Below, piece after piece: positions 6,537-13,441 of a stretch of DNA of 13,962 nucleotides. This DNA is from JBBRHF01 sp038223055 (lineage in GTDB: Bacteria; Actinomycetota; Actinomycetes; JACCUZ01), in assembly GCA_038223055.1 (NCBI GenBank), contig JBBRHF010000120.1, forward strand, positions 1 to 13,962, given 5' to 3'. The notes beneath the pieces were generated by a model that worked only from the letters and a program-made list of their open reading frames with translations, was not told where the DNA came from and made no database searches. The position numbers and the translations under genes are program-made. The stretch's first letter is position 1, and every line of letters begins with the position of its first letter.

Positions 6537-7721
6537 GTGCAGCGGGTCGTCGTGGTGGGTGCCGGGCTCGCGGGCTTGCAGACCGTGGTCGCGCTCCGGT
6601 CCGCGGGCTTCGCCGGTCGGCTGAGCCTGGTCGGGGCCGAGGACCGGGCACCCTACGATCTGCCGCCTCTGTCCAAGGCCATGCTTTCGGGTGCGGCCGA
6701 GAACTCGAGCCTCGAGGCGGACTGGGCTGCGCTGGATGTGGACCTGCGACTCGGTGAGCGGGCGCTCCGGCTTGCCGATGGGACGCTCCAGACCGACCGT
6801 GGCACGCTCGCCTGGGATGGTCTGGTGCTGGCGGTCGGTGCCGAGCCGGCGAGGCTGCCAGGCGGGGGCAGGGGGGCGGGGGCAGGATCGAGGGCGGTGC
6901 TCACTCTGCGGACCCACGACGACGCGGTCCGGCTGCGGTCACACCTGCTGCCCGGGGCCCGACTGGTGATCGTCGGGGCGGGCTGGATCGCCGCCGAGGT
7001 GGCCACGGCGGCAGTCGCCGCCGGTGTCGAGGTCACCGTCCTGGAAGCCGCGCGGGCGCCGTTCGCGGCGGCCCTGCCCGAGGACGTCGGGGCCCGACTG
7101 GCGCTGCTGTGGTCGGCCATCGACCTGCGGCTGAACTCGACGGTGGCGATCGTCGAGTCAACCGGTGTGAGCCTGGTCGGCGGCGAGCGGGTGGCCGCCG
7201 ACGTCGTACTCATCGCGGTTGGCGCCCGCCCCGCGACCGCATGGCTGGCCGGGAGCGGGGTCGCTCTCGCCGGGCGGGCGGTCGCCGTGGACTCGCATCT
7301 GCGTTCGACAATGCCAGGCGTCCTGGCCGTCGGGGACTGCGCCGGCTGGGAGTCGGCGCGCTACGGCACCCGGCTGCTGGTCGAGCACTGGGACAACGCC
7401 CTGCACGCGCCATCGGTCGCGGCCGCGAACCTGCTCGGCGGCACGGTCGTCTACGACCCGGTGCCCTATTTCTGGTCCGAGCAGTGGGCCCGGATGGTGC
7501 AGTACGCCGGGCACCATCCGGCGGGGGACCGGCTGGTGTGGCGCGATGGCGCTGACGGGTCGTGGGCCGTGTTCTGGCTGGCTGTTGACCGGCTGGTCGC
7601 CGCCCTGACGGTGGACCGGCCGCGGGACCTCGTGCAGGCCCGGCGGCTGATGGCCTCCGGTGCGTCGGTGGACGCCACGCTGCTCGTCGACCAGGGCGTG
7701 CCGGTCAAGGCCTGCATCTAG
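6537..7721 (+). CDS. Ferredoxin-reductase-like NAD(P)H/FAD oxidoreductase
   Basis: A pyridine nucleotide-disulfide oxidoreductase of the rhodocoxin/putidaredoxin reductase group (394 residues), expected to pass electrons from NAD(P)H via FAD to a ferredoxin or related carrier. Visible features: N-terminal FAD-binding VVVVGAGLAGLQ (Gly8, Gly10, Gly13), APYDLPPLSK (38-47, typical of this group), a second dinucleotide fold VIVGAGWIAAEVA (144-156), the FAD-contacting AVGDCAGWE (264-272), and a C-terminal reductase domain with PYFWSEQW (310-317). There is no CxxC redox pair, which argues against a disulfide reductase. GTG 6537 is chosen because the FAD fold starts at residue 4 and TAGGGT lies 8 bases upstream. 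No ferredoxin or P450 gene is adjacent, so the partner is unknown. Its 3' end is part of a 14-bp tandem repeat that includes the TAG stop. Confidence 0.92.
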   Translation: MQRVVVVGAGLAGLQTVVALRSAGFAGRLSLVGAEDRAPYDLPPLSKAMLSGAAENSSLEADWAALDVDLRLGERALRLADGTLQTDRGTLAWDGLVLAVGAEPARLPGGGRGAGAGSRAVLTLRTHDDAVRLRSHLLPGARLVIVGAGWIAAEVATAAVAAGVEVTVLEAARAPFAAALPEDVGARLALLWSAIDLRLNSTVAIVESTGVSLVGGERVAADVVLIAVGARPATAWLAGSGVALAGRAVAVDSHLRSTMPGVLAVGDCAGWESARYGTRLLVEHWDNALHAPSVAAANLLGGTVVYDPVPYFWSEQWARMVQYAGHHPAGDRLVWRDGADGSWAVFWLAVDRLVAALTVDRPRDLVQARRLMASGASVDATLLVDQGVPVKACI

Positions 7722-7755
7722 GCCTCTGCATCTAGGCCGCTGGGTCTAGGCCTCT
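7714..7755 (+). repeat. 14-bp repeat spanning the flavoprotein stop codon
   Basis: Three units, GCATCTAGGCCTCT, GCATCTAGGCCGCT and GGGTCTAGGCCTCT, lie head to tail. The first contains the last codons and the TAG stop (7719-7721). A further TCTAGG at 7771-7776 forms the start of the next gene's -10 box. Confidence 0.92.
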
Positions 7756-7772
7756 CGGTCGAGGTCACGATC

Positions 7773-7778
7773 TAGGGT
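7773..7778 (+). promoter_or_regulatory. -10 box giving a leaderless Rv2175c-like mRNA
   Basis: TAGGGT is followed by 8 bases and then GTG 7787. Its sequence and spacing match the box before the flavoprotein gene. Transcription from here would carry crtYc and crtYd. Confidence 0.5.
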
Positions 7779-7786
7779 TGGCTCCC

Positions 7787-8146
7787 GTGACCGACCTCCC
7801 CTCCCTCGATGACCTCGTCCCCGACTGGCTGAGGCTGCCCGACCTCGCCGAGCTGCTCGGCATCGACATCTCCCGCGCCAGCCAGCTCGTACGTGACCGT
7901 CAGGTGCTGGCCGTCCGCCGGGGGGCCAACAACGTGCTGATGGTTCCCGCGGCCTTCGCGCAGGACGGGCGGGTTCTCAAGGGATTGCCCGGAACGCTGA
8001 CTCTGTTGCAGGACGCGCGGTACGGCGACGAGGAGGCGGTGCGCTGGCTGTTCACCGACGACGACCTCCCCGGCTCACCGGTTGACGCGCTGGTTGCCAA
8101 CCGTGGCACCGAGGTCAAGCGGCGCGCGCAGGCGCTGGGGTTCTGA
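7787..8146 (+). CDS. Rv2175c-family winged-helix DNA-binding protein
   Basis: A 119-residue cytoplasmic protein of the Rv2175c family, an actinobacterial DNA-binding protein. A helix-turn-helix lies at about 17-45 (LPDLAELLGIDISRASQLV). The conserved C-terminal half has KGLPGTLTLLQDARYGDEEA (65-84), RWLFTDDDLPGSPVDAL and KRRAQALGF, closely matching the M. tuberculosis protein as I recall it. There Rv2175c is phosphorylated by PknL on an N-terminal threonine, which reduces DNA binding. This protein has a shorter N-terminus, with Thr2 and Ser6 as the only candidates in that region. GTG 7787 is preferred to TTG 7778 because TAGGGT overlaps the latter and gives leaderless spacing to the former. 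crtYc starts 4 bases after its stop, so this regulator leads a three-gene operon with the lycopene cyclase genes. Confidence 0.9.
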   Translation: MTDLPSLDDLVPDWLRLPDLAELLGIDISRASQLVRDRQVLAVRRGANNVLMVPAAFAQDGRVLKGLPGTLTLLQDARYGDEEAVRWLFTDDDLPGSPVDALVANRGTEVKRRAQALGF

Positions 8147-8150
8147 GCCG

Positions 8151-8480
8151 GTGCGCCATCTTGGCTACGTCGGGATGCTGGCGTTCTGCCTGCTCGGGAC
8201 GCTGCCGCTCGAGCTGTGGCTGGGCGTTCGCGTCTACCGGAAGGGGCGGCGGCTGCTGCTGACGCTGCTGCCGGTGGTCCCCGTGTTCGTCGCCTGGGAC
8301 CTCTACGCGATCCGGGCCGGCCACTGGGACTTCGACCGGGCCCAGACCCTCGGAGTGCTGCTGCCCGGAGGCCTCCCGGTCGAGGAACTGCTGTTCTTTC
8401 TCGTCGTGCCGACCTGCGCTGTGCTGTCGCTTGAGGCGGTCCGCCTGGTCCGGGGCTGGCCGGTCGGCGACGAAGGATGA
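8151..8480 (+). CDS. crtYc: Lycopene cyclase subunit CrtYc (or C50 CrtYe-type)
   Basis: A small membrane protein (109 residues, about three helices near 3-22, 34-52 and 76-98), one half of the heterodimeric actinobacterial carotenoid cyclase. The conserved PVEELLFF (76-83) is the family's PxE(E/D) motif, thought to be catalytic. GTG 8151 follows the Rv2175c-like stop by 4 bases, suggesting translational coupling; an upstream start inside the preceding gene is unlikely. The stop overlaps the crtYd ATG as ATGA (8477-8480). The same family includes the C50 cyclase subunits CrtYe/CrtYf or LbtB/LbtC. No lycopene elongase gene (crtEb, lbtA) lies in the window, so beta-carotene-type cyclisation is the more economical reading, but the sequence does not decide it. 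Confidence 0.88.
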   Translation: MRHLGYVGMLAFCLLGTLPLELWLGVRVYRKGRRLLLTLLPVVPVFVAWDLYAIRAGHWDFDRAQTLGVLLPGGLPVEELLFFLVVPTCAVLSLEAVRLVRGWPVGDEG

Positions 8481-8854
8481 GTTACACCACCCTCGCCCTG
8501 GTCGGCGTGGGAGTGGCCGTCGGGCTCGACCTGTGGGTCCTGCGCACCCGACTGTTGCGGCGCAAGGTGTTCTGGACGTCGTACGCGATCGTGGTGTTCT
8601 TTCAGCTGGCGACCAACGGATGGCTCACCGGGCGGGGCATCGTCACCTACGACGGGGCCGCGATCCTGGGCTTGCGGCTGGTGTTCGCGCCGGTGGAGGA
8701 TCTGCTTTTCGGGTTCTCGCTGGTCGTACAGACGCTCGCCTGGTGGGTGTGGTGGGGGCAGCGGATCAGCGTTGTCGGGGGCGGCGGTGGGGGCGGCGGC
8801 GCGCCAGGCGGGCCCGCAACAGCCCGGGGGCCGCGACGGCGAGCCGTCGGGTGA
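8477..8854 (+). CDS. crtYd: Lycopene cyclase subunit CrtYd (or C50 CrtYf-type)
   Basis: The second half of the heterodimeric cyclase, 125 residues with three predicted helices (about 5-24, 33-50 and 76-96) and the matching motif APVEDLLFG (71-79). The ATG overlaps the crtYc TGA by four bases. Recognisable cyclase sequence ends at WWGQR (about residue 96). The remaining ~29 residues are a glycine run and a basic Arg-rich tail, and they coincide exactly with the region where the gene overlaps the convergent crtB coding sequence (8766-8854). The tail is therefore probably a by-product of lost stop codons over crtB, not a functional domain. Confidence 0.88.
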   Translation: MSYTTLALVGVGVAVGLDLWVLRTRLLRRKVFWTSYAIVVFFQLATNGWLTGRGIVTYDGAAILGLRLVFAPVEDLLFGFSLVVQTLAWWVWWGQRISVVGGGGGGGGAPGGPATARGPRRRAVG

Positions 8855-9686
8855 GCGGCACTGAGACTCGCCGGTCGAGCACGCGGTAGTCGGCGCGCTC
8901 GACCTCGTCGAGGATGCCCCCGTAGAGCCCGAACGCCGTGCGGATGCAGTCTCGGCTGGTTGGGTGCAACAGGTCGATTCCGGGCTCGGCCCGCAGGTAG
9001 AGTGCGCGGGTCCGGGCCACCTCGAACGCAAGCAGCTCGGCGACCTGCGGGGTCATCTCGAGGCGGCGCAGCGCGGCGGGGTCGACGCCGAAACGCGCCA
9101 GGTCCTCCAGCGGGAGGTAGATGCGGCCCCTGCGCACGTCCTCGCCCACGTCACGGATGAAGTTGGTCAGCTGGAACGCTTCGCCGAGGGTGCGGGCACG
9201 GGGGTAGGCCTCATCGGTGAGCGGGCCGAGAATGGGCACCATCTGCAAGCCGATAACGGCCGCCGACCCGTACATGTACTGCTCGAGATCGGCGTAGGTC
9301 GGGTAGTCGGTGATGGTGATGTCCATCTGCATTGACGACAGGAATGCCGCGAAGTGCTCGCGGTGGATGCCCCACGTGCGGGCGGTGTGGATGGCCGCCA
9401 TGCTGATCGGGTCGGCGCTGTCGCCCCGCGCCAGGTCGGCGAGGAACCGCTCGGCGAACGCCGGCAGTGCACCCGGATCGGGGTCGACCGGGTTGTCGAC
9501 CAGATCGTCGGCGTGCCGAGCGAAGCCGTAGAGCGCGTGAACGTAAGGGCGCTTCTCGCGCGGCAGCAGCAGGGTGGCCAGGTAGTAGGTCTTGCCGTGC
9601 GCCGAGTTGAGCACGCGCGCTCGCTCGTAGGCCGCGCGCAGGGCGGGGTCCTCGATGCCGGCCGCGTCCAGGTCCCGAGTGCTCAC
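8766..9686 (-). CDS. crtB: Phytoene synthase
   Basis: It joins two geranylgeranyl diphosphates head to head to give phytoene. The 306-residue protein has the squalene/phytoene synthase fold with both aspartate-rich motifs: ARHADDLVDN (Asp60, Asp61, Asp64) and NFIRDVGEDVRRGRIYLP (Asp179, Asp183), plus QLTNFIRDV. GTG 9686 is chosen because GAGGA lies about 7 bases upstream and family similarity begins there (STRDLDAAGIEDPAL). The longer open frame upstream is a 42-bp repeat translated as Gly/Arg-rich sequence. The last 29 codons overlap crtYd on the other strand. It is the third gene of the crtE-crtI-crtB block but is separated from crtI by 204 bases, so it may have its own promoter or depend on a processed transcript. 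Confidence 0.95.
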   Translation of the reverse strand: MSTRDLDAAGIEDPALRAAYERARVLNSAHGKTYYLATLLLPREKRPYVHALYGFARHADDLVDNPVDPDPGALPAFAERFLADLARGDSADPISMAAIHTARTWGIHREHFAAFLSSMQMDITITDYPTYADLEQYMYGSAAVIGLQMVPILGPLTDEAYPRARTLGEAFQLTNFIRDVGEDVRRGRIYLPLEDLARFGVDPAALRRLEMTPQVAELLAFEVARTRALYLRAEPGIDLLHPTSRDCIRTAFGLYGGILDEVERADYRVLDRRVSVPLTRRLAVAAPGLLRARLARRRPHRRPRQR

Positions 9687-9690
9687 GCGC

Positions 9691-9787
9691 CCATCCTCGC
9701 CGGTCCCGCCCGCCCATCCTCGCTGTCCCACCCGCGGGCTCGCCCGTCCGGCCGGCCATCCTTGCTGTCCCACCCGCGGGCTCGCCC
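9691..9787. repeat. Tandem repeat in the crtI-crtB gap
   Basis: Two near-identical copies of about 31 bases start at 9714 and 9756 (period 42), differing at one base (CCATCCTCGC against CCATCCTTGC). A third, shorter copy starts at 9691 and provides the crtB ribosome binding site. On the minus strand each copy contains AGGATGG, so two extra Shine-Dalgarno-like sites sit upstream of the real one. The rest of the gap (9788-9890) shows nothing I can name. Confidence 0.85.
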
Positions 9788-9890
9788 CCGCCAGGTCGCC
9801 AATCCTGTCAGGCTCAACGGTGTGGATCCGGTCGTGGCGGTGCAGGAACGGGTGGGCTGGCCAGGGCTGCCTGAGCCGCGGCGCGTCGCG

Positions 9891-11369
9891 TCAGGACCAG
9901 GCGCGCGAGCGGTAGGCGGGGTCGGGGCCGAGGATGCGCTGGGCGGCCAACCGGCCCGAGATGAGCACCATCGGCACGCCGACCCCCGGCTGGGTCCCCG
10001 ACCCGGCGAACACCACATTCTCGCCCCACAGGTTGCTCGGCCGAAACGGCCCCGTCTGGAGAAACGTGTGCGACGCGGCGAACGGCGCCCCCCGCTCCAT
10101 GCCGCGCTCGGACCAATCCAGCGGACTGGTCGTGTGCTCAACTTCGATCGCGTCGCCGAACCCGGTCCAGCCCCGCGATTCCAGCGTCGCCACGATGCGG
10201 TCCCGGTAGCGCGGCCCCTCGAGCCTCCAGTCGATCGGCCCGTGCAGGTTTGGCGTCGGGAACAGCACGTAGTAGCTCGACCGCCCGGCCGGGGCGAGCT
10301 CGGGGTTCGAGGTGACCAGGAACGAGGGGTCCGACATGAGCCGGCCGCCGAGGATCTCCTCGAAGACCTCCCGCCACGCGGCCCCGAACGAGATCGTGTG
10401 GTGCGCGTCCTCGGGGTGCAGATCGCGGGCGCCGGCCAGCAGCAGGAAGCACGACGGCGAGAAACGCAGCCGCCGCCGCAGCGGCCGCCGGAGCAGGTCC
10501 CGGCGCGCGACCGGGAGGTCCGGGTTGAGCACGACGGCGTCACAGGCGATCCGCTCGCCGGCTGCCGTGTGCACGGCGACCGCGCGCGTCCCGGCAAGCT
10601 CGACCCGCGTCACCGTGGTGCCGTAGCGCAGCCGCACCCCGTGCTTCTCGGCCGCCCCGGCCAGCGCCAGCGGCACCGCGTGCATCCCGCCCCGGGGCAG
10701 GAACACCCCCGCCACCGAGTCCATGTAGCCGATGACGGCATAGATCGCCAGGGCGTCGTACGGCGAGAGCCCCGCATACATCGCCTGGAACGTGAACGCG
10801 CGCCGGGTCCGGTCGTCCGCGAGGAACTGGCCCACCTTGGGCGCCAGTCGCCGGAACCCGCCCATCGCCGCCAGCCGCGCGAGTTGCGGAGTCACCAGCG
10901 ACAGCGGAGAGTCGATGTTGCGGTCGATGAAGGTGCGCATCTCCAGCCGGTAGAGCTCAGAGACGTAGGTGACGAACCGCCGGTAGCCGGCCGCCTCGCG
11001 GGCCCCGCAGACCGACGCGATCTCGGCCGCCATCGCGTCGACGTCGGCGTGCACGTCGAGGCTCGAGCCGTCGGCGTAGCGGGCCCGGTAGAGAGGTGAC
11101 AGGGGCGTGAGCTCGAGCCAGTCGGCCATCGACTCCCCGACGCAGTCGAGCGCGTCGGCGATCAGGTCTGGCATGGTGAGCACGGTGGGGCCGGTGTCGA
11201 AGGTGAACCCCGAGTCGGTCAGCACACCGGCCCGCCCGCCTGGCACTGCCTCGCGTTCGAGGACGGTCACCTCGCGGCCGGCCCCGGCCAGACGAAGCGC
11301 CGCCGACAGGCCACCGAGGCCGGCCCCGACGATCACGACGTGGTCGGTGCGACCGGACACGGTCCGCAT
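9891..11369 (-). CDS. crtI: Phytoene desaturase (lycopene-forming)
   Basis: An FAD-dependent CrtI-type desaturase (492 residues) that converts phytoene to lycopene by successive dehydrogenations, usually membrane-associated. Visible features: N-terminal FAD fold VVIVGAGLGGLSAALRLAGA (11-30), GGRAG then FDTGPTVLTMP, a middle region with FLPRGGMHAVPLALA, and the C-terminal FAD motif GSGTQPGVGVPMVLISGRLA characteristic of carotenoid desaturases. The length is normal for the family. ATG 11369 lies 22 bases after the crtE stop, with no strong Shine-Dalgarno, so translational coupling to crtE is likely. The number of desaturation steps cannot be read from sequence; the presence of lycopene cyclase genes suggests four. 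Confidence 0.95.
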   Translation of the reverse strand: MRTVSGRTDHVVIVGAGLGGLSAALRLAGAGREVTVLEREAVPGGRAGVLTDSGFTFDTGPTVLTMPDLIADALDCVGESMADWLELTPLSPLYRARYADGSSLDVHADVDAMAAEIASVCGAREAAGYRRFVTYVSELYRLEMRTFIDRNIDSPLSLVTPQLARLAAMGGFRRLAPKVGQFLADDRTRRAFTFQAMYAGLSPYDALAIYAVIGYMDSVAGVFLPRGGMHAVPLALAGAAEKHGVRLRYGTTVTRVELAGTRAVAVHTAAGERIACDAVVLNPDLPVARRDLLRRPLRRRLRFSPSCFLLLAGARDLHPEDAHHTISFGAAWREVFEEILGGRLMSDPSFLVTSNPELAPAGRSSYYVLFPTPNLHGPIDWRLEGPRYRDRIVATLESRGWTGFGDAIEVEHTTSPLDWSERGMERGAPFAASHTFLQTGPFRPSNLWGENVVFAGSGTQPGVGVPMVLISGRLAAQRILGPDPAYRSRAWS

Positions 11370-11391
11370 CAGAGCGACCGGGTGGGCGGTT

Positions 11392-12468
11392 TCACACCGA
11401 CCGCTTGACGGCGGCCTCGGCCAGGTCCCGCAGGACTCCGCGGGCCTCCGAGGTGAGCGGAGCCTCGTCCAGCGCCGCGAGGGCCTCCTCCAGTCGCGCG
11501 CCGATCAGCTCCTCGACTTCGTGCAGCGCCCCCGTGTCCCCGATCACGACGCGCAGCGCGGACACCCCGCCCTCGTCGAGCGACGGGTCGCCGAGCAGCC
11601 GTCGTACGAGTGCTGCCTGCGCCGCGTCGGCACGGGCGAGTGTCATCGCGATCAGTACGGTGCGCTTGCCTTCGCGCAGGTCGTCGCCGGCGGGCTTCCC
11701 GGTCTGGGATGGGTCGCCGAACACCCCGAGGACGTCGTCGCGCAACTGGAAGGCATCACCGAGCGGAAGCCCGTAGGCGCGATAGCCGGCGAGCTGAGAG
11801 TCGTCGGCACCGGCGAGCAGCGCGCCCAGGCGCAGCGGGCGCTCGACGGTGTAGAGCCCGCTCTTGTAGCGCACCACCAGCAGCGCCCGCTGCACCGACT
11901 CCGAGCCCACCGCCTGCTCGAGTACGTCGAGGTACTGCCCGCTCATCAGCTCGACCCGCATCTGGTCGTAGGTCGGGCGGGCCCGGTCCAGCGCTGCCGG
12001 GGGCAGTCCGCTGGCGGACAGCGCGTGGTCTGACCACACCAGGCACAGGTCCCCGAGCAGGATCGCGGCGGACTGACCGAACCCGGTGCTGGAACCCTCC
12101 CAGCCGCTGGCCCGGTGCAGCGCGGCGAAGCGCCGGTGCACTGCCGGCTGGCCGCGGCGGGTGTTGCTGCCGTCCATGACGTCGTCGTGGATCAGCGCGC
12201 AGCCGTGCAGCAGTTCCAGGCTGGCCACTGCGGCCACGATCTCGTCGGTGTCGTCGCCGCCAGCGCCGCGCCAGGCCCAGTAGGCGAAGGCGGGTCGCAG
12301 CCGCTTGCCGCCTTCGAGCAAGAAGTCGCGCAACGCGGCGACCACGGGGGCGAGATCCTCGCTGACGGCCGCAAGCGACCCGGCCTGCTCGTCGAGAAAG
12401 CGCGTGAGTGCCTGCTGCACCCGGCCCCGCAGCCCGGCCACATCCAGGGGCGAGGTCTCGGCGGGCAT
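11392..12468 (-). CDS. crtE: Polyprenyl diphosphate synthase, probably GGPP synthase
   Basis: A trans-isoprenyl diphosphate synthase (358 residues) that extends allylic diphosphates with isopentenyl diphosphate, here most likely making geranylgeranyl diphosphate for crtB. Visible motifs are GGKRLRP (53-59), the first aspartate-rich motif LIHDDVMDGSNTRRGQP (Asp95, Asp96, Asp99), and the second, QLRDDVLGVFGDPSQTGKP (Asp244, Asp245). The residues just before the first motif are small (Cys90, Ala91) where short-chain FPP synthases carry aromatics, which fits a C20 or longer product. ATG 12468 is chosen over upstream ATGs because TACGCT lies 6 bases before it and similarity begins soon after. It heads the crtE-crtI-crtB block and is divergent from metF across 70 bases. 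Confidence 0.93.
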   Translation of the reverse strand: MPAETSPLDVAGLRGRVQQALTRFLDEQAGSLAAVSEDLAPVVAALRDFLLEGGKRLRPAFAYWAWRGAGGDDTDEIVAAVASLELLHGCALIHDDVMDGSNTRRGQPAVHRRFAALHRASGWEGSSTGFGQSAAILLGDLCLVWSDHALSASGLPPAALDRARPTYDQMRVELMSGQYLDVLEQAVGSESVQRALLVVRYKSGLYTVERPLRLGALLAGADDSQLAGYRAYGLPLGDAFQLRDDVLGVFGDPSQTGKPAGDDLREGKRTVLIAMTLARADAAQAALVRRLLGDPSLDEGGVSALRVVIGDTGALHEVEELIGARLEEALAALDEAPLTSEARGVLRDLAEAAVKRSV

Positions 12469-12474
12469 GGGCGA

Positions 12475-12480
12475 AGCGTA
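12475..12480 (-). promoter_or_regulatory. -10 box giving a leaderless crtE mRNA
   Basis: Minus-strand TACGCT lies 6 bases before ATG 12468. GTCACC with a 17-base spacer is a weak -35 candidate. The same TACGCT hexamer serves metF on the other strand. Confidence 0.5.
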
Positions 12481-12525
12481 GGTGCTCGGGCGTGGACGGT
12501 GACCGGGGGGAGCGCGCCGCGCCGC

Positions 12526-12531
12526 TACGCT
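12526..12531 (+). promoter_or_regulatory. -10 box giving a leaderless metF mRNA
   Basis: TACGCT is followed by 7 bases (CAGGGGC) and ATG 12539. AGGGG is too close to the ATG to act as a Shine-Dalgarno, which favours leaderless initiation. Confidence 0.5.
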
Positions 12532-12538
12532 CAGGGGC

Positions 12539-13441
12539 ATGGCACGGGTGATGTCGCGCAGCGCGGCGATCAGTGAGCGGCTCGCGGGCGGCGACAAGTC
12601 CTACTCGTTCGAGTTCTTTCCACCCAAGACCGACGAGGGCGAGCGCACCCTGTGGGAGGCGATCCGCCAGCTCGAGCCTCTGACCCCGACCTTCGTGTCG
12701 GTCACTTACGGGGCCGGCGGCTCCACCCGGGACCGCACGGTTCGGGTCACCGGGCGGATCGCGAGCGAGACGACGCTGACCCCGATGGGCCACCTCACCT
12801 GCGTCGGCGCCTCGCGGGACGACCTGCGCGCGGTCATCGGGCAGTATGCCGACGCCGGCGTGCGCAACGTCCTCGCGCTGCGCGGCGACCCGCCCTCGGG
12901 CGTCGACGCGGTGTGGGATTGGCATCCGGACGGCCTGTCCCACGCCGTGGACCTGGTGCGGCTGGTGCGCGGGCTCGGCGACTTCAGCGTCGGGGTGGCC
13001 GCGTTCCCCGAGGGCCATCCCGAGGCGCCCGACCTGGAGACCGACGCGGTCCACCTCGCCGCCAAGGCCGAGGCCGGGGCGGCCTTCGCCATCACCCAGT
13101 TCTTCTTCGACGTCGAGCCCTACTTCGCCCTGGTCGAGCGGGCCGCCCGCCACGGCGCCACCTTCCCGATCATCCCGGGCATCATGCCGGTGACCATCGT
13201 GAGCCAGATCCAGCGGTTCGCCGAGCTGTCCGGCTCGGCGCTGCCGACCGGGCTGGCCGAGCGGCTGCTGGCAGTGGAAGGTGACCCCGAGGCCGTACGA
13301 CGGGTGGGTGTCGAGGCTGCCTGCGAGCTGTGTGACCGGCTGCTGTCGGGCGGCGCTCCGGGCCTGCACTTCTACACGCTCAACCGGTCGACCGCGACGC
13401 GCGAGATCTACCAGCAACTAGGCCTGCGTGAGCGAACCTGA
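12539..13441 (+). CDS. metF: Methylenetetrahydrofolate reductase
   Basis: It reduces 5,10-methylene-tetrahydrofolate to 5-methyl-tetrahydrofolate for methionine synthesis, using FAD in a TIM barrel. The 300-residue protein matches bacterial MetF in length. Motifs: SFEFFPPK with the catalytic-type Glu25, TYGAGGSTRDRT (56-67), GHLTCVGASRDDL, LALRGDPP with Asp117 (112-119), ITQFFFD, and GIMPVTIVSQIQRF. ATG 12539 is chosen from the leaderless spacing to TACGCT; the next ATG is four codons in. Its last six codons, including the TGA, are tandemly duplicated immediately downstream, where the second copy reads TCA instead of TGA. The following CDP-alcohol transferase is in the same frame, 63 bases on. 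Confidence 0.96.
   Translation: MARVMSRSAAISERLAGGDKSYSFEFFPPKTDEGERTLWEAIRQLEPLTPTFVSVTYGAGGSTRDRTVRVTGRIASETTLTPMGHLTCVGASRDDLRAVIGQYADAGVRNVLALRGDPPSGVDAVWDWHPDGLSHAVDLVRLVRGLGDFSVGVAAFPEGHPEAPDLETDAVHLAAKAEAGAAFAITQFFFDVEPYFALVERAARHGATFPIIPGIMPVTIVSQIQRFAELSGSALPTGLAERLLAVEGDPEAVRRVGVEAACELCDRLLSGGAPGLHFYTLNRSTATREIYQQLGLRERT

Noticed and set aside
7714..7755. CRISPR-like or attachment-site repeat
   Set aside because: Units are directly adjacent without spacers and begin inside a coding sequence; an ordinary tandem repeat.
9788..9890. Possible remnant of an isopentenyl diphosphate isomerase gene between crtI and crtB
   Set aside because: One translated frame has a few suggestive His and Arg residues, but no idi motif and no real open frame.
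9354..11099. 581-codon plus-strand open frame over crtB and crtI
   Set aside because: Antisense shadow of high-GC genes; composition is Arg/Pro/Gly-rich and no family motif is present, while the minus strand encodes clear CrtI and CrtB.
11756..13417. 553-codon minus-strand open frame over crtE and metF
   Set aside because: Runs antisense through metF and then out of frame through crtE, both of which carry full family motifs; a shadow frame.
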